A program made the translations under genes and the position numbers. A DNA stretch of 39,818 nt, taken from NCBI GenBank assembly GCA_017440525.1, contig JAFSHB010000122.1, positions 1 through 39,818 on the forward strand, written 5' to 3'. Source of the DNA: Oscillospiraceae bacterium. GTDB taxonomy: Bacteria; Bacillota; Clostridia; Oscillospirales; Oscillospiraceae. A model generated the notes under the pieces. It was not told the DNA's origin. It did not search any database and saw only the letters and a program-made list of their open reading frames with translations. Shown one piece after another: positions 17,268-25,721 of this stretch (the first letter of the stretch is position 1; each line of letters begins with the position of its first letter).

Positions 17268-18709
17268 CAATGCTTTCTCCAAGTGGACGGCATGAACATG
17301 ATCAGGAGCGGGAACAGCTCCAAACGCCCCAATAGCATATCTGCCGTCAGCACGAGCTTGGACAGCGGGCTGAACATGGCGTAATTGCCTGCCGGACCCA
17401 CCATATTCAGGCCGGGACCGATATTATTGAGGGTCGCTGCCACCGCCGTGATGGTCGTGGCCGTATCAAGATCATCCAAGCTGACCAGAAGGATCGATAC
17501 CACAGTGATCGCAAAATAGACCAGCATATAGCCCTGCACACCCTGTATGGTCTCACGGCTGATGCGTTTGCCATCCATGGTCAGGACCTTGACGCTGCCG
17601 GGATGCAGGAGCTTGCGGATCTCAAAGGCCGCTGATTTGAACAGTATCACCATGCGGGAGACCTTGACGCCGCCGCCGGTAGAACCTGCACAGGCGCCGA
17701 TGATCATGAGAAGCACCAGGATCAGTCTGCTCGTCTCCGGCCATAAGCTGAAATCCACCGTTGCGAAACCGGTCGTAGTGATGATCGACGAAACAGAGAA
17801 GAACGCATGATGCAGCGCCTCTCCAAAGCTGGAGAACATATCCATGATATTCAGACCGATCGTCACCGAGCTGATCAGGATGATCGCCAGATAGGTGCGA
17901 ACTTCCTCATTGCGAAATGCGTTCGACCATTTTCTGACCAGCAGAAAATAATACGCATTGAAATTCACACCAAAGAGCACCATGAACACTGCGATGACAG
18001 TCTGAAGATATCGGCTGTCATAGTAGCCGATCGAGGCCGCCTTGACACCAAAGCCGCCAGTACCGGCTGTGGCAAAGGCATGACACAGGCTGTCAAACAG
18101 CGGCATGCCGCCCAGCAGCAAAAGCACGATCAGCAATACAGTCATGCCCATGTAGATGCCGTAGAGGATCGCAGAGGATCTTCGCATATTGGGCACCATC
18201 TTACTGACGGAGGGGCCGGGGCTCTCTGCCCGCAGCAAATGATTGCTCTGCCCGCCGCCCAGATTGACGATCGCCATCATAAAGACCAGGATGCCCATGC
18301 CGCCCAGCCAATGGGACAGACAGCGCCAGAAATTCATGCAGTTGTCGAGCAGCTCCACATTGGGCACGATACTGGAGCCCGTGGTGGTAAAGCCGGAGGC
18401 CATCTCAAACACCGCATCCAGGTAGGCGGGGATCTGTCCGGACAGCGTGAACGGCACCGCGCCGATCAAAGAGATGACGATCCATGTCAGCGCAGTGATC
18501 ACAAAGCCCTCTCTGGCATACATATCGCGCTTCTGAGGGCGCAAACGCGTCAGCAGGAAGCCCGCCAAAGCCACCGCTGCCAGTGTTATCAGAAAATACC
18601 AGCCGGAAGGCTCACCGTAGATCAGCGCCACCAGCGCAGGCAATGTCATAAAAGCTGCTTCGATCAGGACGATCACACCGGTGATATAGGCGATCATAAG
18701 ATAATTCAT
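17267..18709 (-). CDS. trkH: Potassium uptake channel subunit TrkH/KtrB
   Basis: A 480-residue membrane protein of the superfamily of K+ transporters with four M1-P-M2 units. The pore-loop filter segments are visible in order: GFTTTGSS (near residue 105), ATAGTGGFG (near 215), ITTTGFAT (near 315) and LNNIGPG (near 433). The Gly in each filter is retained, so K+ selectivity is expected. It works with the cytosolic TrkA gating subunit encoded immediately upstream, 11 bases away, as a two-gene operon. A terminator hairpin follows directly. Confidence 0.95.
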   Translation of the reverse strand: MNYLMIAYITGVIVLIEAAFMTLPALVALIYGEPSGWYFLITLAAVALAGFLLTRLRPQKRDMYAREGFVITALTWIVISLIGAVPFTLSGQIPAYLDAVFEMASGFTTTGSSIVPNVELLDNCMNFWRCLSHWLGGMGILVFMMAIVNLGGGQSNHLLRAESPGPSVSKMVPNMRRSSAILYGIYMGMTVLLIVLLLLGGMPLFDSLCHAFATAGTGGFGVKAASIGYYDSRYLQTVIAVFMVLFGVNFNAYYFLLVRKWSNAFRNEEVRTYLAIILISSVTIGLNIMDMFSSFGEALHHAFFSVSSIITTTGFATVDFSLWPETSRLILVLLMIIGACAGSTGGGVKVSRMVILFKSAAFEIRKLLHPGSVKVLTMDGKRISRETIQGVQGYMLVYFAITVVSILLVSLDDLDTATTITAVAATLNNIGPGLNMVGPAGNYAMFSPLSKLVLTADMLLGRLELFPLLIMFMPSTWRKH

Positions 18710-18720
18710 AAGCTAGTTCC

Positions 18721-20085
18721 TTATTTTTTGACAAAGATATCGTTGAGCGTAGCGATACCGCTATGGGTCGTCACAACGACGACGCTGTCACCCACCTCGA
18801 TGGAATCGCCGCCTCTGGGGGTGATGGGCTTGCCCTTTCTTGTGATGCTGGCGATCAGCATCTGATCCCGCAGGTTCAGATCCTGCAGCGGCACACCGCA
18901 GTAATCGGCTTCTTTTGTCACAGAAAACTCCAAAGCCTCGACCTTGCCGCCTGCGATCTTACAGAGGGTCTCCATGCTGGCGTAGGCATTGGAAGCCTGC
19001 ATGGCACGCACATAGCGCACCACATTATCTGCACAGATCCTTCGGGGATAGAACACAGAGCCAAGCTCCAGATTCTCCACGATATCCTCATAAGAGCCGC
19101 GGTTAATCTTGGTGATCACTTTGGCATGGGTCGTCCGCGCGGCATAGAGAGAGATGATGATGTTCTCTTCGTCGATACCGGTCAGAGAGACCACAGCGTC
19201 CATATGCTCAAGCCCTTCCTCCAGCAAAAGCTGCTGGTCGGTACCGTCGCCGTGGATGATCGAAGCGTCCGGCAGGAGCTCACTGAGCGTCTCGCACCGC
19301 GCCATATCCGATTCGATGATCTTCACATCCATACCGGCCGCCAGCAGCTGCCTGGCAAGGTAGAATGCGATCCTGCCGCCGCCAATGATCATACACTGAC
19401 GCACACGCGTCCTGGCGATACCGGTCTGACGGAAGAAACGGATCGCCTCGACCGGTGTAGCGACCACAGAGATATGGTCGCCCGCCTGCAGGCGGAACTC
19501 GCCGGAGGGGATGAACACTTCATGCTCCCCGCGCTCAACGGCGCAGATCAGCACTTTGGCCTTCAGCCTGCCCATCTCCATCAGCGCCATGCCGTCAAGG
19601 ACAGAGCCTTCCGCCACAGGCAGCTTCAGGATCTCCACCTGCCCGCGGGAGAAGGTATCGATCTTGATCGCCGAAGAGATCCGAAGGACACGCGCCATCT
19701 CTGTGGCACACATGGCTTCCGGATTGATCGCCATACTGAGGCCCAGATCGTCTTTGATGAGCGACAGCTCCTCCACATAATTGGGGTTGCGGACTCTGGC
19801 GATCGTATGCCCCGCGCCCAGCTTTTTGGCGATCAGGCAGCAAAGAAGATTCAGTTCATCCGCACCGGTACAGGCGATCACAAGATCCGCCCGATCGACA
19901 CCGGCCTCCTGCTGCACAGCATGGGAAGCACCGTCGCCCTCTACGACCATGACATCGAGTTGATTGTTAGACTGCTCCAGAGGTTCGCCAGAGCGGTCGA
20001 TCAATGTGACTTCATGTTTCTCGCGCGACAGCTGCTCTGCCAAGGTGCTGCCGATCTTACCGTCGCCGATTATCACGATCTTCAT
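18721..20085 (-). CDS. trkA: Trk potassium system NAD-binding regulator TrkA
   Basis: A 454-residue cytosolic protein with two RCK units, each an RCK_N Rossmann domain plus a TrkA_C domain. The first Rossmann motif is IIGDGKIGSTLA at the N-terminus with the acidic D30 (LIDRSG). The second is IIGGGRIAFYLA near residue 233, with the IIESD segment after it. Nucleotide binding gates TrkH, so the protein controls K+ uptake in response to energy or osmotic state. It is the first gene of trkA-trkH, with a promoter at 20118-20146. No c-di-AMP riboswitch-like leader is present, since the leader is only about 30 bases long. Confidence 0.95.
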   Translation of the reverse strand: MKIVIIGDGKIGSTLAEQLSREKHEVTLIDRSGEPLEQSNNQLDVMVVEGDGASHAVQQEAGVDRADLVIACTGADELNLLCCLIAKKLGAGHTIARVRNPNYVEELSLIKDDLGLSMAINPEAMCATEMARVLRISSAIKIDTFSRGQVEILKLPVAEGSVLDGMALMEMGRLKAKVLICAVERGEHEVFIPSGEFRLQAGDHISVVATPVEAIRFFRQTGIARTRVRQCMIIGGGRIAFYLARQLLAAGMDVKIIESDMARCETLSELLPDASIIHGDGTDQQLLLEEGLEHMDAVVSLTGIDEENIIISLYAARTTHAKVITKINRGSYEDIVENLELGSVFYPRRICADNVVRYVRAMQASNAYASMETLCKIAGGKVEALEFSVTKEADYCGVPLQDLNLRDQMLIASITRKGKPITPRGGDSIEVGDSVVVVTTHSGIATLNDIFVKK

Positions 20086-20117
20086 AGCCTTTGTCTCCTG
20101 TTTTCGATATTTTGCTT

Positions 20118-20146
20118 ACTGTATCACGATCGATGCCGATTTTCAA
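20118..20146 (-). promoter_or_regulatory. Promoter of trkA-trkH
   Basis: On the minus strand TTGAAA (20146-20141) is 17 bases from TACAGT (20123-20118). The predicted leader is about 25 bases and carries the AGGAGA ribosome binding site. Confidence 0.65.
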
Positions 20147-20158
20147 GTTTAGAAGCAG

Positions 20159-20198
20159 AAAAGCCTCGCGCCCGCAAAGCTGGGGCGCAAGGCTTTTT
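20159..20198 (-). terminator. Intrinsic terminator after the oxidoreductase gene
   Basis: An inverted repeat pairs AAAAGCCTCGCGCCC with GGGCGCAAGGCTTTT (one G-T/G-U position) around an 8-base loop. It starts 3 bases after the oxidoreductase stop codon. The flanking A/T runs would let it act in both directions. Confidence 0.75.
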
Positions 20199-20200
20199 CC

Positions 20201-21088
20201 TCAGATCTGTTCCAGCATACCGGACTGCAAAGACCGCTCGATGGCAGCGACCACCTCACCGGGGCGCAGCAGCGTCTTCTCATCCAGAGGCTCTTTTCTG
20301 CCAAGGAGCATCTCAGCAAAGTAGCCGGCCTCACGGGCATAGTCATTGAAAACATTGAAGATGTCGATGCCCGTATCCACACAGTAGTAATCCTTCGTGG
20401 TATAGAGAGTGGTATTGTACTTCAGACCGTCACGGTTGAAGTGCAGAGCCACGGCATCCTCCTCATACTGCAGGGTCACGAGCATGCTCTTTCCGGTCCT
20501 GACCGCCTGTACAGCCTTGGGATCCCAGCCGAAAGCCGCCAGCGCCATCTCCACCAGATGGGGCGCATAGAACCAGATACCATCATGGTCACTATCCATG
20601 ACCATGATGAAATTCATGGATGCGCTGACGAAGATCCCTTCTTCACGGAACTTCCTGACCATCTCTCCGGTCTCCAAGATGCCGGAAGCATATTTCATGC
20701 CGGAGCCGCCCATGACCTTACAGCCATGGAGCATCATCTGGTCATAGAGCTCCCGGGACTGCGCCACGCTGGATGTAAAGGGCTTATCGACGAAGATCGG
20801 CATCCCCTTTTCCACGAAAGGCATCGCGTGGGCATAATGGGCAGAGCCCTTCTGATCCACCACCATGACGGCATCTACGAGCTCAGCCATCTCTTCCGCA
20901 GTTTGGCAGATCTTCTCCACGCCTGTCTTTTCCACTACGGCAGCCGCACTCTCGGCACTGCCCATGACAGCCGTGACACGGATGTCCTCATAAGGCACTT
21001 TTCCGGTCGCCTCTTCGGGCAGATTGAAATATTTTGCAAAGGCCATGGCATGGGAGTTTTCCGTGCCGACGATGCCTATTCTGATCAT
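20201..21088 (-). CDS. Gfo/Idh/MocA family oxidoreductase
   Basis: A 295-residue NAD(P)-dependent oxidoreductase-like protein. The N-terminal Rossmann strand reads MIRIGIVGTENSHA; the usual GxGxxG is altered to G-T-E-N-S-H. VFVDKPF-type sequence (IFVDKPF, near residue 108) is the family's EKP motif with Asp for Glu; its Lys is the usual catalytic residue. The C-terminal half is the alpha/beta sheet domain. Members act on sugars, inositols or related compounds; the substrate is not evident. The start at 21088 lies 7 bases after GGAGG; the ATG two codons upstream overlaps that site. It follows argD by 68 bases with a strong hairpin between, so it may be read through from the arg operon or expressed separately. 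Confidence 0.8.
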   Translation of the reverse strand: MIRIGIVGTENSHAMAFAKYFNLPEEATGKVPYEDIRVTAVMGSAESAAAVVEKTGVEKICQTAEEMAELVDAVMVVDQKGSAHYAHAMPFVEKGMPIFVDKPFTSSVAQSRELYDQMMLHGCKVMGGSGMKYASGILETGEMVRKFREEGIFVSASMNFIMVMDSDHDGIWFYAPHLVEMALAAFGWDPKAVQAVRTGKSMLVTLQYEEDAVALHFNRDGLKYNTTLYTTKDYYCVDTGIDIFNVFNDYAREAGYFAEMLLGRKEPLDEKTLLRPGEVVAAIERSLQSGMLEQI

Positions 21089-21114
21089 GTTCATCCCTCC
21101 GTGATAATGTCCAA

Positions 21115-21145
21115 TTCCCGAATGCCCATTTTGGGCATTCGGGAA
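21115..21145. terminator. Hairpin between argD and the oxidoreductase gene
   Basis: TTCCCGAATGCCC and its exact 13-base complement flank an ATTTT loop. The T-run (21150-21155) lies on the plus-strand 3' side, so it looks like a terminator of antisense transcription. On the minus strand it has no T-run and could only be a weak terminator or a processing or stability element after argD. Confidence 0.5.
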
Positions 21146-21156
21146 GGTATTTTTTC

Positions 21157-22320
21157 TTATTCGCCGCAGACCTCCGCAAGGATATCTACAGCCTTTTTCA
21201 AAAGCTCCATGGGGATATTCAGCGCAGGCAGCAGCCGCACCTTTCCATGGGCACTGAGCACCAGAACGCCCTTTTCCATGCACTTGGCGATCACTTCGCC
21301 CGCAGGCTTTTCCGTCTCAATGCCAAGCATCAGGCCAAGGCCTGTGACGCTCTTGATGCCTTTTTTGCCTTCGAGCGCCTTGCGAATGAGCGCAGACCGC
21401 TCAGTAACGCCCTGCAGGAGCGTATCATCCAGACGGCTCACGGTAGAGAGCGCACCGGCACAGCAGACAGGGTTTCCGCCAAAGGTCGAGCCGTGGTCAG
21501 AGAAGCCGAGGACAGCCTCGGTCTTTTCGTTCATCATGGTCGCACCAAGAGGCAGACCGCCGCACAGTCCCTTAGCAGTAGAAACGATATCGGGCTGCAC
21601 ATCATAGTGCATATAACCATAGAGCTTGCCGCTCCTGCCGTTGCCGATCTGCACCTCATCGCAGATCAGGAGGATATCCTCCTTGCGGCACAGTTCCGCA
21701 ACGCCCTGCACGAATGCCTTATCCAGTGCATTGACGCCGCCTTCTCCCTGCACGACCTCGAGCATGACGGCTGCAGTCTTGTTCTCCCTGACCTTGGCAG
21801 CCACATCCGCCAGATCGTTGGCATTGGCATGGACAAAGCCCGTCGTGAGAGGCTGGAAGTCCTTGTGGAACACATCCTGACCGGTAGCGGCCAGCGTCGT
21901 CAGCGTTCTGCCGTGGAAGGAGTTCCACAATGTCACGATGGTGTGATAGTCGCTGCCCTTCTTCTCGGCGGCATACTTTCTTGCCACCTTGATGGCACAT
22001 TCATTGGCCTCCGCACCGGAGTTGGAGAAGAAGACCTTTTTCATGCCGGTCCTCTCGCACAGCATCTGCGCCAGTCTGGCACAGGGCTCGGTATAGTACA
22101 GGTTGGAGGTATGCTGCAGCCTGGACAGCTGCTCTGTCACCGCCTGCTGCCAGACATCGTCCGCAATACCGAAGGTATTGACGGCAATGCCGGTGCCGAG
22201 GTCGATATATTCCTTCCCCTGCTCATCCTTCACAACGGAGCCTTTGCCGCTGACCAGCTGCAGAGGGAAACGGTTGTATGTATTGGCCACATAGGCCTTA
22301 TCCATGGCTTTGATATCCAT
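21157..22320 (-). CDS. argD: Acetylornithine aminotransferase
   Basis: A 387-residue class III PLP aminotransferase. It converts N-acetylglutamate-5-semialdehyde plus glutamate to N-acetylornithine. The PLP lysine is K250 in STAKGLCGG, the ring-nitrogen Asp is D221 in CDEVQIG, and SGAEANE (101-107) binds phosphate. Length and motifs are those of ArgD rather than ornithine or GABA aminotransferases, and it closes the argC-argJ-argB-argD order. It starts 12 bases after the argB stop. Confidence 0.95.
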   Translation of the reverse strand: MDIKAMDKAYVANTYNRFPLQLVSGKGSVVKDEQGKEYIDLGTGIAVNTFGIADDVWQQAVTEQLSRLQHTSNLYYTEPCARLAQMLCERTGMKKVFFSNSGAEANECAIKVARKYAAEKKGSDYHTIVTLWNSFHGRTLTTLAATGQDVFHKDFQPLTTGFVHANANDLADVAAKVRENKTAAVMLEVVQGEGGVNALDKAFVQGVAELCRKEDILLICDEVQIGNGRSGKLYGYMHYDVQPDIVSTAKGLCGGLPLGATMMNEKTEAVLGFSDHGSTFGGNPVCCAGALSTVSRLDDTLLQGVTERSALIRKALEGKKGIKSVTGLGLMLGIETEKPAGEVIAKCMEKGVLVLSAHGKVRLLPALNIPMELLKKAVDILAEVCGE

Positions 22321-22332
22321 GTGTTCACTTCC

Positions 22333-23205
22333 TTATTCCGTGGTAAATTTATCCCTGACCACCATAGTGCCGGCACCTTCATCGGTCAAAAGCTCCATCA
22401 GCACGGCATGCGATACTCTGCCGTCAAGGATGGTGACCTTTTTGACACCGTGGTTGATGGCATCGATGCAGCACTGCACCTTGGGGATCATACCGCCGGA
22501 GATGATGCCATCTTTGAACAGGCGGTCGGCATCGGTCAGGTCGATGCAGGGGATCACGCTCTCAGGCTCCTTGGGATCCATCATGACACCGGTGATATCG
22601 GTCATGGTGATCAGACGCTCGGCCTGCAGAGAACCTGCGATATAGGCCGCCGCCGTGTCGGCATTGATGTTGTAGGTGTTGCCCTCAAGGTCGCTGCCCA
22701 CGGTGGAGATCACAGGGATATAGCCCTTCTCCAGCACATCGACGATGGGCCGGGCATTGACTTCCGTGACCTCTCCCACAAAGCCGAGACGCTCGTCCTT
22801 GACCTTGCAGCGGAGCATACAGCCATCGATACCACTCAGGCCGATCGCCGTACCGCCCTTGCTCTCGATCAACTTGACCAGCGTTTTATTGATCTTGCCG
22901 GCCAGGACCATCTGGACGACCTCGACGGTCTCCGCATCGGTCACACGCAGACCATCGACGAACTGAGCCTGCTTGCCGATCTTCTTCAGCATATCATTGA
23001 TCTCAGGGCCGCCGCCGTGGACCAGCACGACTTTGACACCGACCAGATGCAGAAGAACGATGTCCTCCATGACCTGCTGCTTGAGATCTTCATTGATCAT
23101 GGCATTGCCGCCATATTTCACGACAATGACCTTTCCATTGTACTTTTGGATATAAGGCAGGGCCTCGACCAGCACTTCTGCCCGATGCAGATTGGAAATA
23201 TCCAT
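22333..23205 (-). CDS. argB: Acetylglutamate kinase
   Basis: A 290-residue amino-acid kinase that phosphorylates N-acetylglutamate, usually the arginine-inhibited step of the pathway. VVKYGGNAM near residue 30 is the ATP-phosphate-binding Lys/Gly motif, LVHGGGPEIN near 63 binds substrate and phosphate, and INADTAAAYIA near 190 is the conserved C-domain motif. The start MDISNLHRAEVL at 23205 has AAGGAGA upstream, preferred over an ATG eight codons earlier. The mobile N-terminal helix that confers arginine sensitivity in some AKs appears to be present in short form; whether it is feedback-inhibited cannot be said. Confidence 0.96.
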   Translation of the reverse strand: MDISNLHRAEVLVEALPYIQKYNGKVIVVKYGGNAMINEDLKQQVMEDIVLLHLVGVKVVLVHGGGPEINDMLKKIGKQAQFVDGLRVTDAETVEVVQMVLAGKINKTLVKLIESKGGTAIGLSGIDGCMLRCKVKDERLGFVGEVTEVNARPIVDVLEKGYIPVISTVGSDLEGNTYNINADTAAAYIAGSLQAERLITMTDITGVMMDPKEPESVIPCIDLTDADRLFKDGIISGGMIPKVQCCIDAINHGVKKVTILDGRVSHAVLMELLTDEGAGTMVVRDKFTTE

Positions 23206-23222
23206 ACCGTTCTCCTTAAATA

Positions 23223-23256
23223 AGATCAAGCGATCAAAATCAGATCAGGCGATCAA
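23223..23256. repeat. Short tandem repeat between argJ and argB
   Basis: Two near-identical units, AGATCAAGCGATCAA and AGATCAGGCGATCAA, lie in tandem in the 61-base gap. The role is unknown; it may be incidental. Confidence 0.5.
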
Positions 23257-23266
23257 GCTCTGTTTA

Positions 23267-24478
23267 TCAGGTGCGGTAGTCGCCGTTGATCTTCACATAA
23301 TCATAGGTCAGGTCGCAGCCCCATGCGGTGGCGGCACCCTCACCGTCGTGCAGATCGATCACGATATCGATGGCGGGCTCCAGCAGGACTTCCTTGGCTT
23401 TCTCCTCAGAGAAGTCCACACCGGCACCGTTCTCACACACCAGCACATCGCCCTTGGCAGAATGAAACTTGACTTCCACCTTCTCCACATCCACGGCCGC
23501 ACCGGAATAACCGATGGCACACAGGACTCTGCCCCAGTTGGCATCCGCGCCGAACATGGCAGCCTTGGTGAGAGAAGAGCAGATCACGCTCTTTGCCACG
23601 GCCTTGGCATCCTTCTCAGACCTGGCGCCGGACACGCGGCACTCCAGGAGCTTGGTGGCGCCTTCGCCGTCACCGGCGATGCAGCGGCACAGATAGACGG
23701 TCACGGTATTGAGTGCCTGCATGAAGGCATCGAACGCAGGTCCCTCGCTGACGATTTCCTTGTTGCCGGCCATGCCGTTGGCAAGGACCATGACAGTATC
23801 GTTGGTAGAAGTATCGCCGTCCACAGAGACCATATTAAAGGTGTTCTGCACATCGGCCTTTAGCGCTTTGTTCAGCATCTGCGCGGAAACAGCGCAGTCG
23901 GTGATGATGAACACGAGCATGGTGGCAAGGTCAGGGTGGATCATACCGGAGCCCTTGGCGATACCGCCGATCTTGCACTCCACACCGTCGATCTCAAAGC
24001 TGACAGCGATCTCTTTTTTCTTCAGATCGGTGGTCATGATGGCTTCGGCGGCAAAGTCACTATGGTCGCCCAGCCCCTTGACCAGCGCAGGGATGCCCTT
24101 GGCGATAGGCTCTACATTGAGACGCTGACCGATGACACCGGTGGAAGCGACCACCACATCGGACGCCTTCATGCTCATCTCATTGGCCAGGAGCTCGCAC
24201 ATCTTCTCTGCCACTTCGATGCCGTCGGCATTGCAGGTGTTGGCATTGCCGGAGTTGCAGATCACAGCCTGCGCTCTGCCGTCAGCGATATGCGCCTTGG
24301 TCACGGCGATCGGAGCGCCCTTGACCAGATTGGCGGTATAGACACCTGCACAGGCTGCAGGGACCTCAGACCAGATCAGAGCCAGATCTCTTTTCGTTTT
24401 ATTATGACGGATACCGCAATGGATACCGTTGGCTTGAAAGCCCTTTGCGGCACAGACGCCGCCGGAAATAATATTCAT
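23267..24478 (-). CDS. argJ: Bifunctional glutamate N-acetyltransferase / ornithine acetyltransferase
   Basis: A 403-residue ArgJ-family enzyme. It transfers acetyl from N-acetylornithine to glutamate, recycling the acetyl group, and in many bacteria also uses acetyl-CoA. The precursor self-cleaves before the nucleophile T186 in L-A-T-M-L to make alpha and beta chains. The oxyanion-hole pair is seen in ASTGVIGQ (111-118). The C-terminal YDYVKINGDYRT is the family signature ending. It is placed between argC and argB. Presence of ArgJ means a cyclic pathway, so ArgE deacetylase is not needed. Confidence 0.96.
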   Translation of the reverse strand: MNIISGGVCAAKGFQANGIHCGIRHNKTKRDLALIWSEVPAACAGVYTANLVKGAPIAVTKAHIADGRAQAVICNSGNANTCNADGIEVAEKMCELLANEMSMKASDVVVASTGVIGQRLNVEPIAKGIPALVKGLGDHSDFAAEAIMTTDLKKKEIAVSFEIDGVECKIGGIAKGSGMIHPDLATMLVFIITDCAVSAQMLNKALKADVQNTFNMVSVDGDTSTNDTVMVLANGMAGNKEIVSEGPAFDAFMQALNTVTVYLCRCIAGDGEGATKLLECRVSGARSEKDAKAVAKSVICSSLTKAAMFGADANWGRVLCAIGYSGAAVDVEKVEVKFHSAKGDVLVCENGAGVDFSEEKAKEVLLEPAIDIVIDLHDGEGAATAWGCDLTYDYVKINGDYRT

Positions 24479-24506
24479 AGCAAAAACCTCTCTGTTCGTT
24501 CTTGTT

Positions 24507-24536
24507 ATTGTACCACTAAACAGGTCCTGTTTGCAA
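24507..24536 (-). promoter_or_regulatory. Possible internal promoter before argJ
   Basis: On the minus strand TTGCAA and TACAAT are 18 bases apart in the 79-base gap between argC and argJ. The spacer holds a small AAACAG/CTGTTT dyad. It could give argC-independent expression of argJBD. Confidence 0.4.
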
Positions 24537-24557
24537 CCATGATCTTACTTTTTTTCA

Positions 24558-25490
24558 TTATAATTCCAAGCCTTCGGTCATATCACAGCCCAGGACCATA
24601 TTCAGGCACTGCACCGCGGCGCCGGATGCTCCCTTGCCAAGATTGTCATAGCGGGCGATCAGCAGGATACGCTCGTCATTGCCGCAGACGGTGACTTCCA
24701 TGGTGTCCTTATGAGAAAGGCCCGCGCCGGAGAGGAAACCGCTCTCATCCATGGTCTCTTTGTAGGTGACCATGGGGCCCTGATACATCGTTTCATAGAC
24801 AGACTTGATATCCGCAACAGTCTTTCCTTCCGTCAGCTGACCGGCGAACACAGGCACTGTCATGACCATGCCGGAATAGAAATCGGATACGATGGGGCAA
24901 AATACAGGTGCGCTCTCCAGACCGCACATGGCCCTGATCTCCTTCAGATGCTTGTGCTGCTGGGTCAGACCGTACTGACGGGGCGCATCGAGGAGGACAT
25001 CGCGGCCAGCTTCCTCATACTCCGCGATCATCTTCTTGCCGCCGCCGGAGTAGCCGGTGATAGAGTGGGCAGTCAGGAGCACATCTTTGGGCAGGATCCC
25101 CGCCTCCACCAGAGGGGCGACCAGTGCGATAAAGCCGCTGGCATGGCAGCCGGGCACGGCGATGCGCCTGGAGGACAGGAGCTTGCTCTTATACTTCTCA
25201 CCCAGCTCCGGGAAGCCGTAGGCCCAGTCGGGATCGGTACGGTGGGCCGTAGAGGTGTCCAGCACCGTCACATGATCGTTCTCGATCAGGCTGACCGCTT
25301 CGATCGCCGCAGCATCGGGCAGGCACAAGAATGCCACATCACAGCTGTTGAGTGCCTGCTTGCGGGCCTCGGGGTCCTTTCTGACTGCTTCAGGCAGCGT
25401 GACCAGCTCCAGATCCTTTCTCTGAGAGAGTCTTTCAAAGATCCGCAGGCCGGTGGTACCGGCGCTGCCATCGATAAATACTTTTTTCAT
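24558..25490 (-). CDS. argC: N-acetyl-gamma-glutamyl-phosphate reductase, type 2
   Basis: A 310-residue NADPH-dependent reductase making N-acetylglutamate semialdehyde. The N-terminal IDGSAGTTGLRIFERL is the nucleotide-binding loop, and the catalytic Cys is C115 in VPGCHASGF. The His and Glu partners are not assigned here. Its shorter length (about 310 against about 345) and the SAGTTG loop place it in the type 2 AGPR subgroup. It heads the argC-argJ-argB-argD operon. The start ATG at 25490 has a weak GGAATA site upstream. The remaining steps from ornithine to arginine are not in the window. Confidence 0.94.
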   Translation of the reverse strand: MKKVFIDGSAGTTGLRIFERLSQRKDLELVTLPEAVRKDPEARKQALNSCDVAFLCLPDAAAIEAVSLIENDHVTVLDTSTAHRTDPDWAYGFPELGEKYKSKLLSSRRIAVPGCHASGFIALVAPLVEAGILPKDVLLTAHSITGYSGGGKKMIAEYEEAGRDVLLDAPRQYGLTQQHKHLKEIRAMCGLESAPVFCPIVSDFYSGMVMTVPVFAGQLTEGKTVADIKSVYETMYQGPMVTYKETMDESGFLSGAGLSHKDTMEVTVCGNDERILLIARYDNLGKGASGAAVQCLNMVLGCDMTEGLEL

Positions 25491-25527
25491 ATGTATATAT
25501 TCCTTTACTGTGTTGAATTATACACTG

Positions 25528-25556
25528 ATTATACATATACATTCACAAAAATTCAA
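25528..25556 (-). promoter_or_regulatory. Promoter of the arg operon with ArgR-box-like sequence
   Basis: On the minus strand TTGAAT (25556-25551) and a perfect TATAAT (25533-25528) are 17 bases apart. The -35 lies in TTGAATTTTTGTGAATG, and a second element, GTGTATAATTCAACAC, an imperfect palindrome, lies just downstream. Both resemble halves of ArgR boxes (TGAAT/ATTCA), so arginine repression is likely but not shown. Confidence 0.6.
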
Positions 25557-25653
25557 CACTTATTCGCATATCGATGAATATTTATCAAGCTTGCACAAAT
25601 TTCTGCGGAACTCCTCTCCTGCCTTATGCAGAATTTCGATCCTGCGGGACATA

Positions 25654-25682
25654 TTGCTTTCCTGCGGAAGATCTGCTATCAT
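25654..25682 (+). promoter_or_regulatory. Promoter of the aminopeptidase-fliB-DUF89 unit
   Basis: TTGCTT (25654-25659) and TATCAT (25677-25682) are 17 bases apart, with the GGAGG ribosome binding site at 25708-25712. Confidence 0.5.
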
Positions 25683-25721
25683 AAGGCTATATACATAGAT
25701 TTTGTATGGAGGATCATAGTT

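Noticed and set aside
18763..20349. A 528-codon plus-strand frame opposite trkA
   Set aside because: It is a shadow of trkA and crosses a terminator; there is no ribosome binding site or domain.
21247..23223. A 658-codon plus-strand frame opposite argD and argB
   Set aside because: It spans two real genes in reverse and has no plausible product.
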